Origin: Thermogutta sp.
Lineage (GTDB): Bacteria; Planctomycetota; Planctomycetia; Pirellulales; Thermoguttaceae
Assembly (NCBI RefSeq): GCF_014359955.1
Contig: NZ_JACIYL010000136.1
Coordinates: 1 to 7,736 of the forward strand
Length of the DNA: 7,736 nucleotides
Reading direction: 5' to 3'
Below the pieces are notes generated by a model. It worked only from the letters and a program-made list of their open reading frames with translations. It did not search any database and was not told the origin of the DNA. The position numbers were made by a program, and so were the translations under genes. Positions 1 to 5,712 of this stretch are shown piece after piece; position 1 is the stretch's first letter, and each line of letters opens with the position of its first letter.

Positions 1-196
1 TGTCACGACGGTGGTCGTGGAACACAGCCGGGGATTTGTGCCGGTGGGGCAGTGCTCTTTTCGGCTTGTGGTGAGCGGGTGCCATCGACAGGAGGTATTT
101 CGTGCCAGCCAGTGGTTTATCGATCGGCTTAAGGAAGATGTTCCCATTTGGAAAAAACCTGTCCCAGAAGACACGACGGCCGATGAGGCAGGTTGA
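1..196 (+). CDS. moaE: Molybdopterin synthase catalytic subunit MoaE (3' part only)
   Basis: This is the last 64 codons of a gene that enters from the left edge (first full codon at base 2, TGA at 194-196); the real start is outside. MoaE, with the small sulfur carrier MoaD, puts the two dithiolene sulfurs into cyclic pyranopterin monophosphate to make molybdopterin in the cytoplasm. The fragment shows the typical MoaE C-terminus: VVVEHSRG...VGQCSF, then SGCHRQEVF, then FIDRLKEDVPIWKK. The two lysines in LKEDVPIWK (fragment residues 44 and 51) match E. coli MoaE Lys119 and Lys126, the active-site lysines. The usual HR-x-G motif reads HSRG here, so Arg is shifted by one. It lies 98 bases before moeA in the same direction and probably in the same operon. 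An internal GTG at base 11 opens the same frame but is not a real start. Confidence 0.88.
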   Translation, partial: VTTVVVEHSRGFVPVGQCSFRLVVSGCHRQEVFRASQWFIDRLKEDVPIWKKPVPEDTTADEAG

Positions 197-294
197 GGGG
201 ACATTGTTCATCGCGCAGGGAAGTGATCTCCCGTTTCTGATCTGAAGAAAATAAGGTTTTGGGTACCAACGTTGAGGCGAATGAAAGACGACCT

Positions 295-1512
295 ATGAGC
301 ACCAACAGGGAACGAACAGACACAGCGAGTCCGGGGGAGACGGTAGCGCGGTGGGCCGATTCACTTTCTCCCGTCGAGGCTGAAGACGTGGAACTTTCTG
401 AGGCAGTGGGACGTGTGCTGGCGGTGCCGCTGGTCGCCGATCGCGATAGCCCGCCGCTCGATGTCAGCGCCATGGACGGTTATGCCGTGCGCTGGGAGGA
501 CCTGCGGAATCGTCCGGCTGTGCTGCCGGTGATCGGCGAAGCACGGATCGGTCAGCCCCCGATAGAGCTTGGGCCACATTCCGCGATTCGCATCGTGACC
601 GGCGCGCCCGTCCCCAAAGGAGCGGATACGGTACTTCGCCGCGAGTGGGTCCGGGAGCACGGGACGCACATTGAGGTTCCCGCCGAACTGGGCGTTTCGC
701 GGGGACAGGATATCCGGTTTCAGGGCGAGAACATCTCCGCCGGGCAAACCGTGGTCCCGGAAGGAACGCTCGTGACGGCACCTATTCTGGGTGCGTGCGC
801 GGGCTTCGGGTACAGCCGGGTGCGGGTGTTTCGGCGGGTCAGAGTGGCCCTCTTGGTCACCGGGAATGAACTCGTCGCCGTCGATGACTCAGTCCAACCG
901 TGGCAGCTTCACGATAGCAATTCATGGTCGCTGCGGGGATTGCTGAGCATGGTGCCTTTCCTGGAATTGCGACTGCTCCAGCATATCCCGGACGATTTGG
1001 ACCAAATGGTCGCGGCCCTGACGGGAGCCCTCCATCAGGTGGATTTGGTGTTGATGACGGGTGGCGTATCGATGGGAGATACAGACTTCGTACGGCCTGC
1101 GCTGGAAAAAATTGGTGCGACGATTGTCTTCCACAAGTTGCCCATCCGTCCCGGAAAACCTCTCTTGGGGGCGATGTGCCACGACAGGCCGGTGATGGGG
1201 CTTCCCGGCAACCCCGTCTCCGTTTTGGTCACCGCCTGTCGCTTCGCCGGCATGGTGCTGCGACGTTTGGGCGGGATTTCCCGCTGGCAGCCGCGTCCCA
1301 CCCTGGTGGAGGTGAACGATCCCGAGGTGAGCAACCCCACACTGTGGCTTTATCGGCCGGTACGCCTTGTGGAACAGGCCGTCGCGGAATTCCTGCCGAC
1401 GCGGGGCTCGGGAGACCTTGTGTCTGCTGCCAGGTCTGATGGCTTTGTGGAAATTCCGCCGAATACGGTGGGAACAGGTCTTCGCCATTATTATCCCTGG
1501 AGCCTGCTATGA
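295..1512 (+). CDS. moeA: Molybdopterin molybdenumtransferase MoeA
   Basis: MoeA inserts molybdate into adenylylated molybdopterin, releasing AMP, and acts just after MogA. The 405-residue product has the usual family length. Visible motifs, counted from ATG 295, are SAMDGYAVR (Asp61, matching E. coli Asp59), the TGAPVPKGADTV block, GENISAGQ, VTGNEL (Glu192, matching Glu188), TGGVSMGDTDF (Asp264 region, matching Asp259), IRPGKPLLG and GLPGNPVSVLV. The C-terminal part is the usual MoeA domain IV. An in-frame TTG at 259 would add 12 residues, but its AAGG is only 2 bases away. ATG 295 aligns the active site almost exactly with E. coli numbering, so I prefer it even though its Shine-Dalgarno (GAAAGA) is weak. 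The stop overlaps the moaC start by 4 bases. All key residues seen are intact. Confidence 0.95.
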   Translation: MSTNRERTDTASPGETVARWADSLSPVEAEDVELSEAVGRVLAVPLVADRDSPPLDVSAMDGYAVRWEDLRNRPAVLPVIGEARIGQPPIELGPHSAIRIVTGAPVPKGADTVLRREWVREHGTHIEVPAELGVSRGQDIRFQGENISAGQTVVPEGTLVTAPILGACAGFGYSRVRVFRRVRVALLVTGNELVAVDDSVQPWQLHDSNSWSLRGLLSMVPFLELRLLQHIPDDLDQMVAALTGALHQVDLVLMTGGVSMGDTDFVRPALEKIGATIVFHKLPIRPGKPLLGAMCHDRPVMGLPGNPVSVLVTACRFAGMVLRRLGGISRWQPRPTLVEVNDPEVSNPTLWLYRPVRLVEQAVAEFLPTRGSGDLVSAARSDGFVEIPPNTVGTGLRHYYPWSLL

Positions 1513-2042
1513 CCGGTGACTCGTCGGTTCAGAGAGAGAATCTTGAATCGCAGAAGAGGCCGAGCCACTGGGCGGACGGCCGGGTGAACATGGTCAACGT
1601 GAGCCACAAGCCCGAGTCCCTTCGTCGCGCCTTGGCTGAGGCCCGCGTCCGTGTTTCGCCGGAGCTTGCCGCAATCATTCAGTCGCAGTCGCTGTTCAAG
1701 GGCGACCTGTTCACCGTGGCGTCGCTCGCTGGGATTCAAGCCGCCAAACGTACCGGCGAATTGATCCCGCTCTGTCACAACCTCCCCCTGGACTGGGTTG
1801 ATGTCCGCGTGGAACTTCGGGACCTGACTGTCGTCATCGAAGCAGAAGTCCACACGACGGGGCGCACGGGAGTGGAAATGGAGGCGCTCACGGCTGCCGC
1901 GGTGGCGGCCCTCGCCGTCATTGACATGGGCAAGAGTGTGGACCGGGAGATGGTCATCGAATCCGTGCGGCTTCTGGAAAAAAGCGGAGGCCAGCATGGG
2001 GACTACCGGGCACCCGATCGACGGGAAGAAGACGCAAAATGA
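1509..2042 (+). CDS. moaC: Cyclic pyranopterin monophosphate synthase MoaC
   Basis: MoaC works after the radical-SAM enzyme MoaA. It converts 3',8-cyclo-7,8-dihydroguanosine triphosphate into cyclic pyranopterin monophosphate, the first stable Moco intermediate. The 177-residue protein has the full family pattern: MVNVSHKP near residue 28, FKGD with Lys64, the hallmark LIPLCHNL with His90, TGVEMEALTA with Glu123 and Glu125, and IDMGKSVDREMVI with Asp139 and Lys142, then the LLEKSGG end. These match the E. coli catalytic set (Lys51, His77, Glu112/114, Asp128, Lys131), so it should be active. It is some 16 residues longer than E. coli MoaC, mostly at the poorly conserved N-terminus. ATG 1509 overlaps the moeA stop in ATGA, and a GGAG at 1499-1502 sits 6 bases upstream, supporting this start. 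Confidence 0.96.
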   Translation: MTGDSSVQRENLESQKRPSHWADGRVNMVNVSHKPESLRRALAEARVRVSPELAAIIQSQSLFKGDLFTVASLAGIQAAKRTGELIPLCHNLPLDWVDVRVELRDLTVVIEAEVHTTGRTGVEMEALTAAAVAALAVIDMGKSVDREMVIESVRLLEKSGGQHGDYRAPDRREEDAK

Positions 2043-2557
2043 TCACGCCGTTTCGCGTTGCCGTCCTCACCTGCAGTGATCGTTGTTCTCGGGGTGAAAG
2101 CGAAGATCGCAGCGGTCCCGCCCTGGTGCAGTTTGTTCGAGAGAAGTGGTCGGCGGAGGTCCTCGCGGCGGCCTGCCTCCCGGATGACGCTGATCTGATC
2201 TGCCGACAGATTCTAACCTGGGCCGAAGGCGCACCACCCCCGGACCTCATTCTGACCACGGGGGGAACCGGCCTTGGGCCGCGGGATGTCACACCGGAAG
2301 CGACTCGCCGCATCCTGGATCGTCCCTGGCCGGCCATCCTGGAGCTTGCCCGACTGCGCTGCCTTCCGCAAACGCCTTTGGCGTATTTATCGCGGGGGGA
2401 GGCCGGCGTTGTCCGGCGATCTCTGGTGATCAATCTTCCCGGTTCTCCCCGGGGCGCGCTCGAGACCCTTGCCGCCATTGCTGATGTTATTCCCCATGCC
2501 ATTGCCATGCTTCACGGTGAAGGGCATGAAGGACACGCCCACGGCAATCCTCGGTAA
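2039..2557 (+). CDS. mogA: Molybdopterin adenylyltransferase, MogA/MoaB family
   Basis: Proteins of this family activate molybdopterin by transfer of AMP from ATP, giving the adenylylated substrate for MoeA. The 172-residue product shows, in order: VAVLTCSDRCSRGE at the N-terminus, the DRSGPAL motif (residues 23-29), TTGGTGLGPRDVTPEA (73-88, the substrate-binding loop with Asp83), LSRGEAGVVRRSLVINLPGSP (117-137), and a short His-rich tail. All are typical of MogA/MoaB; sequence alone does not separate MogA from MoaB reliably, so the symbol is the functional assignment. There is no CinA or MoeA-like fusion. The ATG overlaps the moaC stop by 4 bases and has no strong Shine-Dalgarno of its own, so it probably relies on coupling to moaC translation. 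Confidence 0.9.
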   Translation: MITPFRVAVLTCSDRCSRGESEDRSGPALVQFVREKWSAEVLAAACLPDDADLICRQILTWAEGAPPPDLILTTGGTGLGPRDVTPEATRRILDRPWPAILELARLRCLPQTPLAYLSRGEAGVVRRSLVINLPGSPRGALETLAAIADVIPHAIAMLHGEGHEGHAHGNPR

Positions 2558-2591
2558 GTTTCACGAAGGCACGGCCGGATTGTGAATATTT

Positions 2592-3185
2592 ATGGTCGAT
2601 CGAATTCCCGTCTATATTCTGGCCGGTGGCAGGAGCAGCCGATTTGGAAGTGATAAAGCCCTGGCGACTCTCGCTGGTGAGCCTTTGCTTTCCCGGCTGG
2701 CGCGAATGGTGACGCCGTTTGCAACTTCGGTGACCGTGGTGGCTGACAGGCCGGGCAAGTATTCTTCGCTGGGACTGCGGACGATCGGGGACCTATCTCC
2801 CGGTCAGGGACCGTTGGGTGGTCTGATCACCGCCCTGGATGATCTCCGCGAACCCTGGATGCTTTTGTTGTCGTGCGACCTGGTGCTTGTGAAGGCCTCG
2901 TGGATTGGCCTACTGATGAGCGTGCGTCGCGCCAGCGCTCTTGCCGTGGCTTTTCACCACGACGTATGGGAGCCGCTCTGTGCGCTTTATTCCCGGGATA
3001 TTCGTCCTCGTGTGCAGGAGGCAATAATGGCCGGGCAGCGGAGTCTTCAAGAACTCCTCGCGGCGGTGCCCGCGGTGCCGGTGCCCCTTCCGCCAGATTG
3101 GCCGCCGATCGTGCAGATCAACACGCCGGACGATTTCCGCCGTGCTGAAGAGTGGCTGAGAACGTTGCGGCAGCCGGAAGCGTGA
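2592..3185 (+). CDS. mobA: Molybdenum cofactor guanylyltransferase MobA
   Basis: MobA links GMP from GTP to Mo-molybdopterin, making the guanine dinucleotide form used by DMSO-reductase-family enzymes such as formate dehydrogenase and respiratory nitrate reductase. The 197-residue protein has the nucleotidyltransferase signature YILAGGRSSRFGSDKAL (Lys22 equals E. coli Lys25), GPLGGL at 73-78, LLSCDLVL with the metal-binding Asp96 (E. coli Asp101), EPLCALY at 127-133, RSLQELL, and the late INTPDDF motif at 176-182. These fit MobA better than a sugar nucleotidyltransferase. It starts 34 bases after the mogA stop. The region before ATG 2592 has no clear Shine-Dalgarno, and no better in-frame start lies upstream. 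It is the last Moco gene in view, and its presence implies that the organism makes at least one guanylated-Moco enzyme. Confidence 0.93.
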   Translation: MVDRIPVYILAGGRSSRFGSDKALATLAGEPLLSRLARMVTPFATSVTVVADRPGKYSSLGLRTIGDLSPGQGPLGGLITALDDLREPWMLLLSCDLVLVKASWIGLLMSVRRASALAVAFHHDVWEPLCALYSRDIRPRVQEAIMAGQRSLQELLAAVPAVPVPLPPDWPPIVQINTPDDFRRAEEWLRTLRQPEA

Positions 3186-3306
3186 GTATCGGGCGGTCTT
3201 TTCGTTTTGTCCATTTTGCCTTGTTCCATGTCCTCGTCGTCTTGCTCGTTCCCACGTTCTTTCTGACGGGGATGCGGACCTCCCCATGGGTTCGGGAAAT
3301 TCAACC

Positions 3307-3330
3307 CGGAGCGACCCGCTCGTCGGGTCC
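3307..3330 (-). repeat. Hairpin repeat, copy 1
   Basis: Read on the minus strand, this copy has a left arm GGACCCG, loop ACGAG, right arm CGGGTCG and tail CTCCG. Six of seven arm positions pair. It belongs to the same family as six other copies in the window, which share the loop ACAAG or ACGAG and the CTCCG tail but differ in stem sequence. It faces copy 2 thirty-five bases away, forming an inverted pair. Confidence 0.65.
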
Positions 3331-3365
3331 GACGAACACCGATTGATGACCCATTCCCCTTCACC

Positions 3366-3389
3366 GGGCACGACAAGCGTGCCTCTCCG
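3366..3389 (+). repeat. Hairpin repeat, copy 2
   Basis: This copy has left arm GGGCACG, loop ACAAG, right arm CGTGCCT and tail CTCCG; all seven pairs form, the outermost as a G-T wobble. With its upstream flank (from 3360) it matches copy 3 at 4990-5019 over 30 bases with two differences. These two copies lie on opposite sides of the secreted-protein gene. Confidence 0.75.
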
Positions 3390-3407
3390 TGACATGTCGG
3401 AGTTTTT
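3385..3407 (+). terminator. Weak intrinsic terminator candidate
   Basis: CTCCG at 3385-3389 can pair with CGGAG at 3398-3402 across an 8-base loop, directly followed by TTTTT (3403-3407). The stem is only 5 pairs and lies 200 bases after mobA, so it is a candidate only. The left arm is also the tail of hairpin repeat copy 2. Confidence 0.3.
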
Positions 3408-3642
3408 GGGAAAGTGGCGATGGATCAGCCCCGCAGTGAGTTGACAGCAACGGCGGCACCGCCCACCGCGTATCGCACTCTTCCTACCATTGGCCGTTAA
3501 GACCACTCCAGGACTGTTATTAGTAACATAGTCGCATTTAATTGTGCTGCGGGTGTTTATGAAAATTTTTGTTATGGGTGTTGCGACCTCGGCGTAAAAG
3601 ACGGATGGAAGACGTCAAGTCCATTGAAGAAGTCGCAAGAAC

Positions 3643-3648
3643 GGAGAG
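3643..3648 (+). promoter_or_regulatory. Shine-Dalgarno that fixes the start at ATG 3655
   Basis: GGAGAG ends 6 bases before ATG 3655, ideal spacing. The in-frame TTG at 3649 directly abuts it and cannot use it, so the protein should begin at 3655. Confidence 0.65.
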
Positions 3649-3654
3649 TTGCGT

Positions 3655-4965
3655 ATGACACTCGGTCATCTCACAAACCGCTTCGTGTGTTTGGTGCTGC
3701 TTGTCGCCGTTTTGATCGGGGCACTCCATCAGAAGGCGAACGCTCAGGCTGTCGCAGTGGACCCATCAGTCGAAGTCGCCTCACCACTCGATTTGGATCT
3801 GCCGGCTGTCATCGACAACATTCCTTCTCTCACCGATCGCCGTGAAGACTGGATCCGTGCCACTCCGGAACAACGCAACCCCATTGCGGAAAAGATCGGC
3901 GAGGAAGGTGCTCGTGCCTATGCGAAAAGCAGGGGTTATGAGCCGATTTTCGATGGCGTCGGACGAACCATTCCCCAAGGTCTGGACCAGGTCTATCGTG
4001 ATCCCAGGACGGGTGAAATCGTGGTCATCGAGGCCAAAGGCGGGACGTCTCCGTTGGGTCGGGCATATGGCTATGAGCAGGGCACCAAACAATGGGCTAT
4101 CAAGTCGGCCGAGCGAATGGCCATCAATCCCAAAGCCTCAGCGGTTGAGCGCAAGGCCGGGGTAGAGGTCATCAAGGCAGCTTTGCGAAATGACCTTCGC
4201 GTTGAGGTGGTCCGCACCGAGCACGTGCTGGGCCGACCCGTTCGGGTGATTCTGGAGTCTGTCCACAGGAGCTCGGAATGTGCTGAAGAGGTGCGTGCGC
4301 TGGCACAGGCGGCCATGGAGCGTCTGCGGCTGACAGGTCTCGTGGTTGAGGAACTTCCGCGGCGGACAACGGTTTCTGGTGAGAGCACGGAAAAAGTCGG
4401 CAGTGTCGCCCGGGGCATGGAAACGCTGACCAAAGCGCTGCCGGAGGCTGCTGAAGAGATTAAGCAGGCCGGTCGCGTGGGGCGGGGTGCAGTGGCTGCT
4501 GAGGAAGGAGTCCTGCAAGCGACGCGCGGAACCGCCCGGGCAGCGGAAGCCGTGGAAATGGCGGCGGCCGCCTCCAAGGCAGAACGCGCGATATCGGGGC
4601 TGGGAAAGGCAGCCAGGGCCGCGGGGCCTGTGGCCGCGGCGCTGGACGTGGGAGTGAGGATTTACCGCTCGCACGAAGTGGAAGAAGCCTATCAGAAGGG
4701 TGAAATCACCCGAGAGCAACGCAACCTGGAGCACGCAAAAAATGTGACAGGTTGCGTGGGCGGCTGGGCTGGTGCGTGGGCCGGTGCCGAATTAGGAGGA
4801 AGCGCCGGGGCCGCCATCGGCACGGCGATCTGCCCCGGAGTGGGAACCGCCATCGGTGGTGCAGTCGGCGGGATCGCCGGTGCCATCGGAGGTTACTGGG
4901 CTGGCGAAAAGGGCGCCGAGTTTGGTACGGAAGCGCTCCTTGGCTCTTCAAAAGCCTCACGTTGA
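3655..4965 (+). CDS. Exported protein with PD-(D/E)xK-like nuclease domain and C-terminal glycine zipper
   Basis: I do not recognise a named family. The 436-residue product begins with a clear signal peptide: Arg9, hydrophobic core about 10-24 (FVCLVLLVAVLIGAL), and an ANA-QA cleavage site after residue 30. Residues about 80-200 look like a restriction-endonuclease-fold core: IGEEGARAYAKSRGY helix, then GLDQVYRD (Asp111), then IVVIEAKGG (Glu126-x-Lys128), then a GYEQGTKQW segment (Gln142, Trp147). A D...ExK core followed by a Gln/Trp helix resembles nuclease domains of polymorphic toxins. Residues about 205-365 are Ala/Glu-rich helices. Residues about 367-427 are a Gly/Ala-rich run with many GxxxG steps and two Cys, like glycine-zipper membrane-inserting segments. 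Placing the nuclease before the zipper is unlike classic toxins with C-terminal nucleases. No immunity gene is obvious next to it. It could instead be a periplasmic DNA-processing or uptake protein. The fold call is by eye. Confidence 0.75.
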   Translation: MTLGHLTNRFVCLVLLVAVLIGALHQKANAQAVAVDPSVEVASPLDLDLPAVIDNIPSLTDRREDWIRATPEQRNPIAEKIGEEGARAYAKSRGYEPIFDGVGRTIPQGLDQVYRDPRTGEIVVIEAKGGTSPLGRAYGYEQGTKQWAIKSAERMAINPKASAVERKAGVEVIKAALRNDLRVEVVRTEHVLGRPVRVILESVHRSSECAEEVRALAQAAMERLRLTGLVVEELPRRTTVSGESTEKVGSVARGMETLTKALPEAAEEIKQAGRVGRGAVAAEEGVLQATRGTARAAEAVEMAAAASKAERAISGLGKAARAAGPVAAALDVGVRIYRSHEVEEAYQKGEITREQRNLEHAKNVTGCVGGWAGAWAGAELGGSAGAAIGTAICPGVGTAIGGAVGGIAGAIGGYWAGEKGAEFGTEALLGSSKASR

Positions 4966-4966
4966 C

Positions 4967-4981
4967 GATCATTGGATGATC
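4967..4981. repeat. Small hairpin just after the exported-protein gene
   Basis: GATCAT and ATGATC pair around a TGG loop, starting one base after the stop codon. There is no T run, so it is not a normal intrinsic terminator; it might protect the mRNA 3' end. Confidence 0.35.
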
Positions 4982-4995
4982 AGCTTGTATTCACC

Positions 4996-5019
4996 GGGCA
5001 CGACAAGCGCGCTTCTCCG
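4996..5019 (+). repeat. Hairpin repeat, copy 3 (decayed stem)
   Basis: Left arm GGGCACG, loop ACAAG, right arm CGCGCTT, tail CTCCG. One mismatch and two wobbles weaken the stem. With its flank (4990-5019) it is nearly identical to copy 2 at 3360-3389. Confidence 0.7.
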
Positions 5020-5052
5020 ACCTTGGGCAACCTTTCCTTCCGGAACATCTCT

Positions 5053-5076
5053 CGGAGGGGCCTGGTTGTCAGGTCC
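5053..5076 (-). repeat. Hairpin repeat, copy 4
   Basis: On the minus strand: left arm GGACCTG, loop ACAAC, right arm CAGGCCC, tail CTCCG. All seven positions pair, one as a wobble. The stem type is the same as copy 7 and different from copies 2, 3 and 6. Confidence 0.65.
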
Positions 5077-5168
5077 ACTTGTCAACCTTGGATGATCCAC
5101 CCCAATTCACTCGCATTCTGGTAGGGGCCATTCATGAATTGCCCCAACGGTGTTAGCCAGCGCAATGT

Positions 5169-5192
5169 GAACCAGACGAGCACGTCCCTCCG
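5169..5192 (+). repeat. Hairpin repeat, copy 5 (degenerate)
   Basis: Right arm CACGTCC, loop ACGAG and the CTCCG tail are recognisable, but the left arm GAACCAG pairs at only four of seven positions. Its CTCCG tail faces the CGGAG of copy 6 across nine bases, so the two can also pair with each other into one larger stem. Confidence 0.45.
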
Positions 5193-5201
5193 GGAATTTT
5201 T

Positions 5202-5225
5202 CGGAGGGGCACGCTTGTCGTGCCC
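5202..5225 (-). repeat. Hairpin repeat, copy 6 (perfect stem)
   Basis: On the minus strand: left arm GGGCACG, loop ACAAG, right arm CGTGCCC, tail CTCCG. All seven pairs are Watson-Crick. This is the best copy of the GGGCACG stem type. Confidence 0.75.
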
Positions 5226-5299
5226 GATGAAGCGATATGGTTTATCCAACGTCGGAAAAGCGGACCGTGGAACGCGTGGTTCCATTGCATGGATTGGAG

Positions 5300-5319
5300 G
5301 GTCGGCTTCCACGCCGACC
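5300..5319 (-). repeat. Related hairpin with a different loop
   Basis: GGTCGGC and GCCGACC form a perfect 7-pair stem around a 6-base loop. On the minus strand it is followed by CTCCA, close to the CTCCG tail of the main family, but the loop GTGGAA is different. It may be a second subfamily of the same kind of element. Confidence 0.5.
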
Positions 5320-5355
5320 GGTGACCCCGGTTCCGACCGCGCCAACGGCAAGGTT

Positions 5356-5375
5356 GTGGAGGCTAAAGCCTTCAC
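5356..5375. repeat. Hairpin with GGCT-AA-AGCC core
   Basis: GTGGAGGCT and AGCCTTCAC pair over nine positions (one G-T wobble) around an AA loop. The core GGCTAAAGCC is the reverse complement of the GGCTTTAGCC core at 5415-5426, so it belongs to the same style of element as the neighbouring palindrome chain. Confidence 0.6.
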
Positions 5376-5381
5376 CAGATA

Positions 5382-5429
5382 GCGGCGATAAATCGCCGCA
5401 CTCCATGGAGTGCGGGGCTTTAGCCCCGC
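5382..5429. repeat. Symmetric three-palindrome element
   Basis: Three perfect palindromic units overlap by two bases each. They are a hairpin at 5382-5399 (stem GCGGCGAT, AA loop), the 16-base palindrome GCACTCCATGGAGTGC at 5398-5413, and a hairpin at 5412-5429 (stem GCGGGGCT, TT loop). The outer hairpins are mirror images about the centre 5405/5406. They differ at four bases that form two base pairs, so each change is compensated and both stems stay perfect. This strongly suggests that the folded shape is conserved. It looks like an intergenic REP/MITE-type element. Confidence 0.75.
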
Positions 5430-5438
5430 TTTTCGCGC

Positions 5439-5452
5439 GGGACTTCAGTCCC
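5439..5452. repeat. Hairpin with GACT-TC-AGTC core
   Basis: GGGACT and AGTCCC pair with a TC loop. It follows the three-palindrome element by nine bases and has the same stem and two-base-loop design, so it is probably a further unit of the same array. Confidence 0.55.
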
Positions 5453-5488
5453 CGGGAAAAAGCAATCGATGATCGAGCGTTGAATGGC

Positions 5489-5512
5489 GGACCTGACAAG
5501 CAGGTCCCTCCG
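5489..5512 (+). repeat. Hairpin repeat, copy 7 (perfect stem)
   Basis: Left arm GGACCTG, loop ACAAG, right arm CAGGTCC, tail CTCCG. All seven pairs are Watson-Crick. It has the same loop and tail as copy 6 but a different, fully compensated stem. Confidence 0.75.
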
Positions 5513-5619
5513 AAAGAGGTGCCTCCGGGATCAATCTCACCGCTCTGAAGACCTTCCCGGGGTTCACACGCCTTTCCCGGGGGCGGCGACAAACTGGGGA
5601 TAGTCAGCATGCGAGACGC

Positions 5620-5647
5620 TTGACGGCGCGCTTCTGGCTACTATATT
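5620..5647 (+). promoter_or_regulatory. Sigma-70-like promoter for the CARF-Csx15 module
   Basis: TTGACG (5620-5625) and TATATT (5642-5647) are separated by 16 bases. Both hexamers are one base off consensus. Transcription would start near 5654, giving a leader of about 60 bases before GTG 5713. It is the best promoter match in the window, and its position fits. Confidence 0.6.
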
Positions 5648-5701
5648 AAAGGCCGTGCCGTACGAGTTCAGATCGGCGTGGAGCAAGGAACTCCTTTAAC
5701 A

Positions 5702-5706
5702 GAGGG
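5702..5706 (+). promoter_or_regulatory. Shine-Dalgarno supporting the GTG start at 5713
   Basis: GAGGG ends 6 bases before GTG 5713. The CARF fold needs its first beta strand (RIICTTGTS) to begin within a few residues of the start, which this GTG provides. Confidence 0.6.
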
Positions 5707-5712
5707 CAGACC

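Larger units (their letters stand above)
3186..3654. other. Non-coding spacer after the Moco operon
   Basis: I see no credible gene in these roughly 470 bases. The spacer contains two copies of a hairpin repeat in opposite orientation (3307-3330 and 3366-3389), a small terminator-like stem before a T run, and an AT-rich stretch at about 3510-3580 that could hold the promoter of the next gene. Inside that stretch lies the imperfect palindrome TGTTA-TTAG-TAACA (3515-3528), which might be an operator. No convincing -35/-10 pair was found. Confidence 0.6.
4966..5712. other. Long repeat-rich non-coding spacer
   Basis: About 750 bases contain no gene I trust. Open frames on both strands run through palindromes and show no family resemblance. 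The spacer holds five hairpin repeats of the ACAAG-loop family, a related stem at 5300-5319, a small hairpin at 5268-5284 (TGGAAC/GTTCCA), a chain of palindromes at 5356-5452, a short direct repeat of TTCCCGGGG near 5554 and 5574, and a promoter near its right end. It separates the secreted nuclease-like gene from the CRISPR accessory module. Confidence 0.65.

Noticed and set aside
259..294. TTG start giving MoeA 12 more residues.
   Set aside because: AAGG is only 2 bases from the TTG, and ATG 295 aligns the active-site residues with E. coli MoeA.
129..473. Minus-strand and alternate-frame open frames within the Moco genes.
   Set aside because: They are by-products of GC-rich coding sequence; the + strand genes have full family motifs throughout.
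3152..3346. Small hydrophobic open frame overlapping the end of mobA.
   Set aside because: It starts inside mobA in another frame, lacks a ribosome site and ends in hairpin repeat copy 1; the hydrophobic run comes from T-rich sequence.
3441..3476. Perfect TTGACA at 3441 as promoter for the exported-protein gene.
   Set aside because: At 17-base spacing the -10 position reads CACCGC; TATCGC lies 24 bases away, too far.
5134..5382. Open frame of 82 codons on the + strand in the repeat-rich spacer.
   Set aside because: It runs through hairpin repeat copies 5 and 6, the 5300-5319 hairpin and the first palindromes. Its peptide is explained by repeats, with no clear ribosome site or family match.
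5242..5610. Open frame of 122 codons on the minus strand, and a 103-codon one opposite at 5237-5548.
   Set aside because: Both cross the symmetric palindromes and read almost the same PHSMECG peptide, the mark of a non-coding palindromic element.
4966..5712. CRISPR array next to the CARF gene.
   Set aside because: The repeats vary in spacing, orientation and stem sequence and have no uniform spacers; they are dispersed hairpins, not an array.
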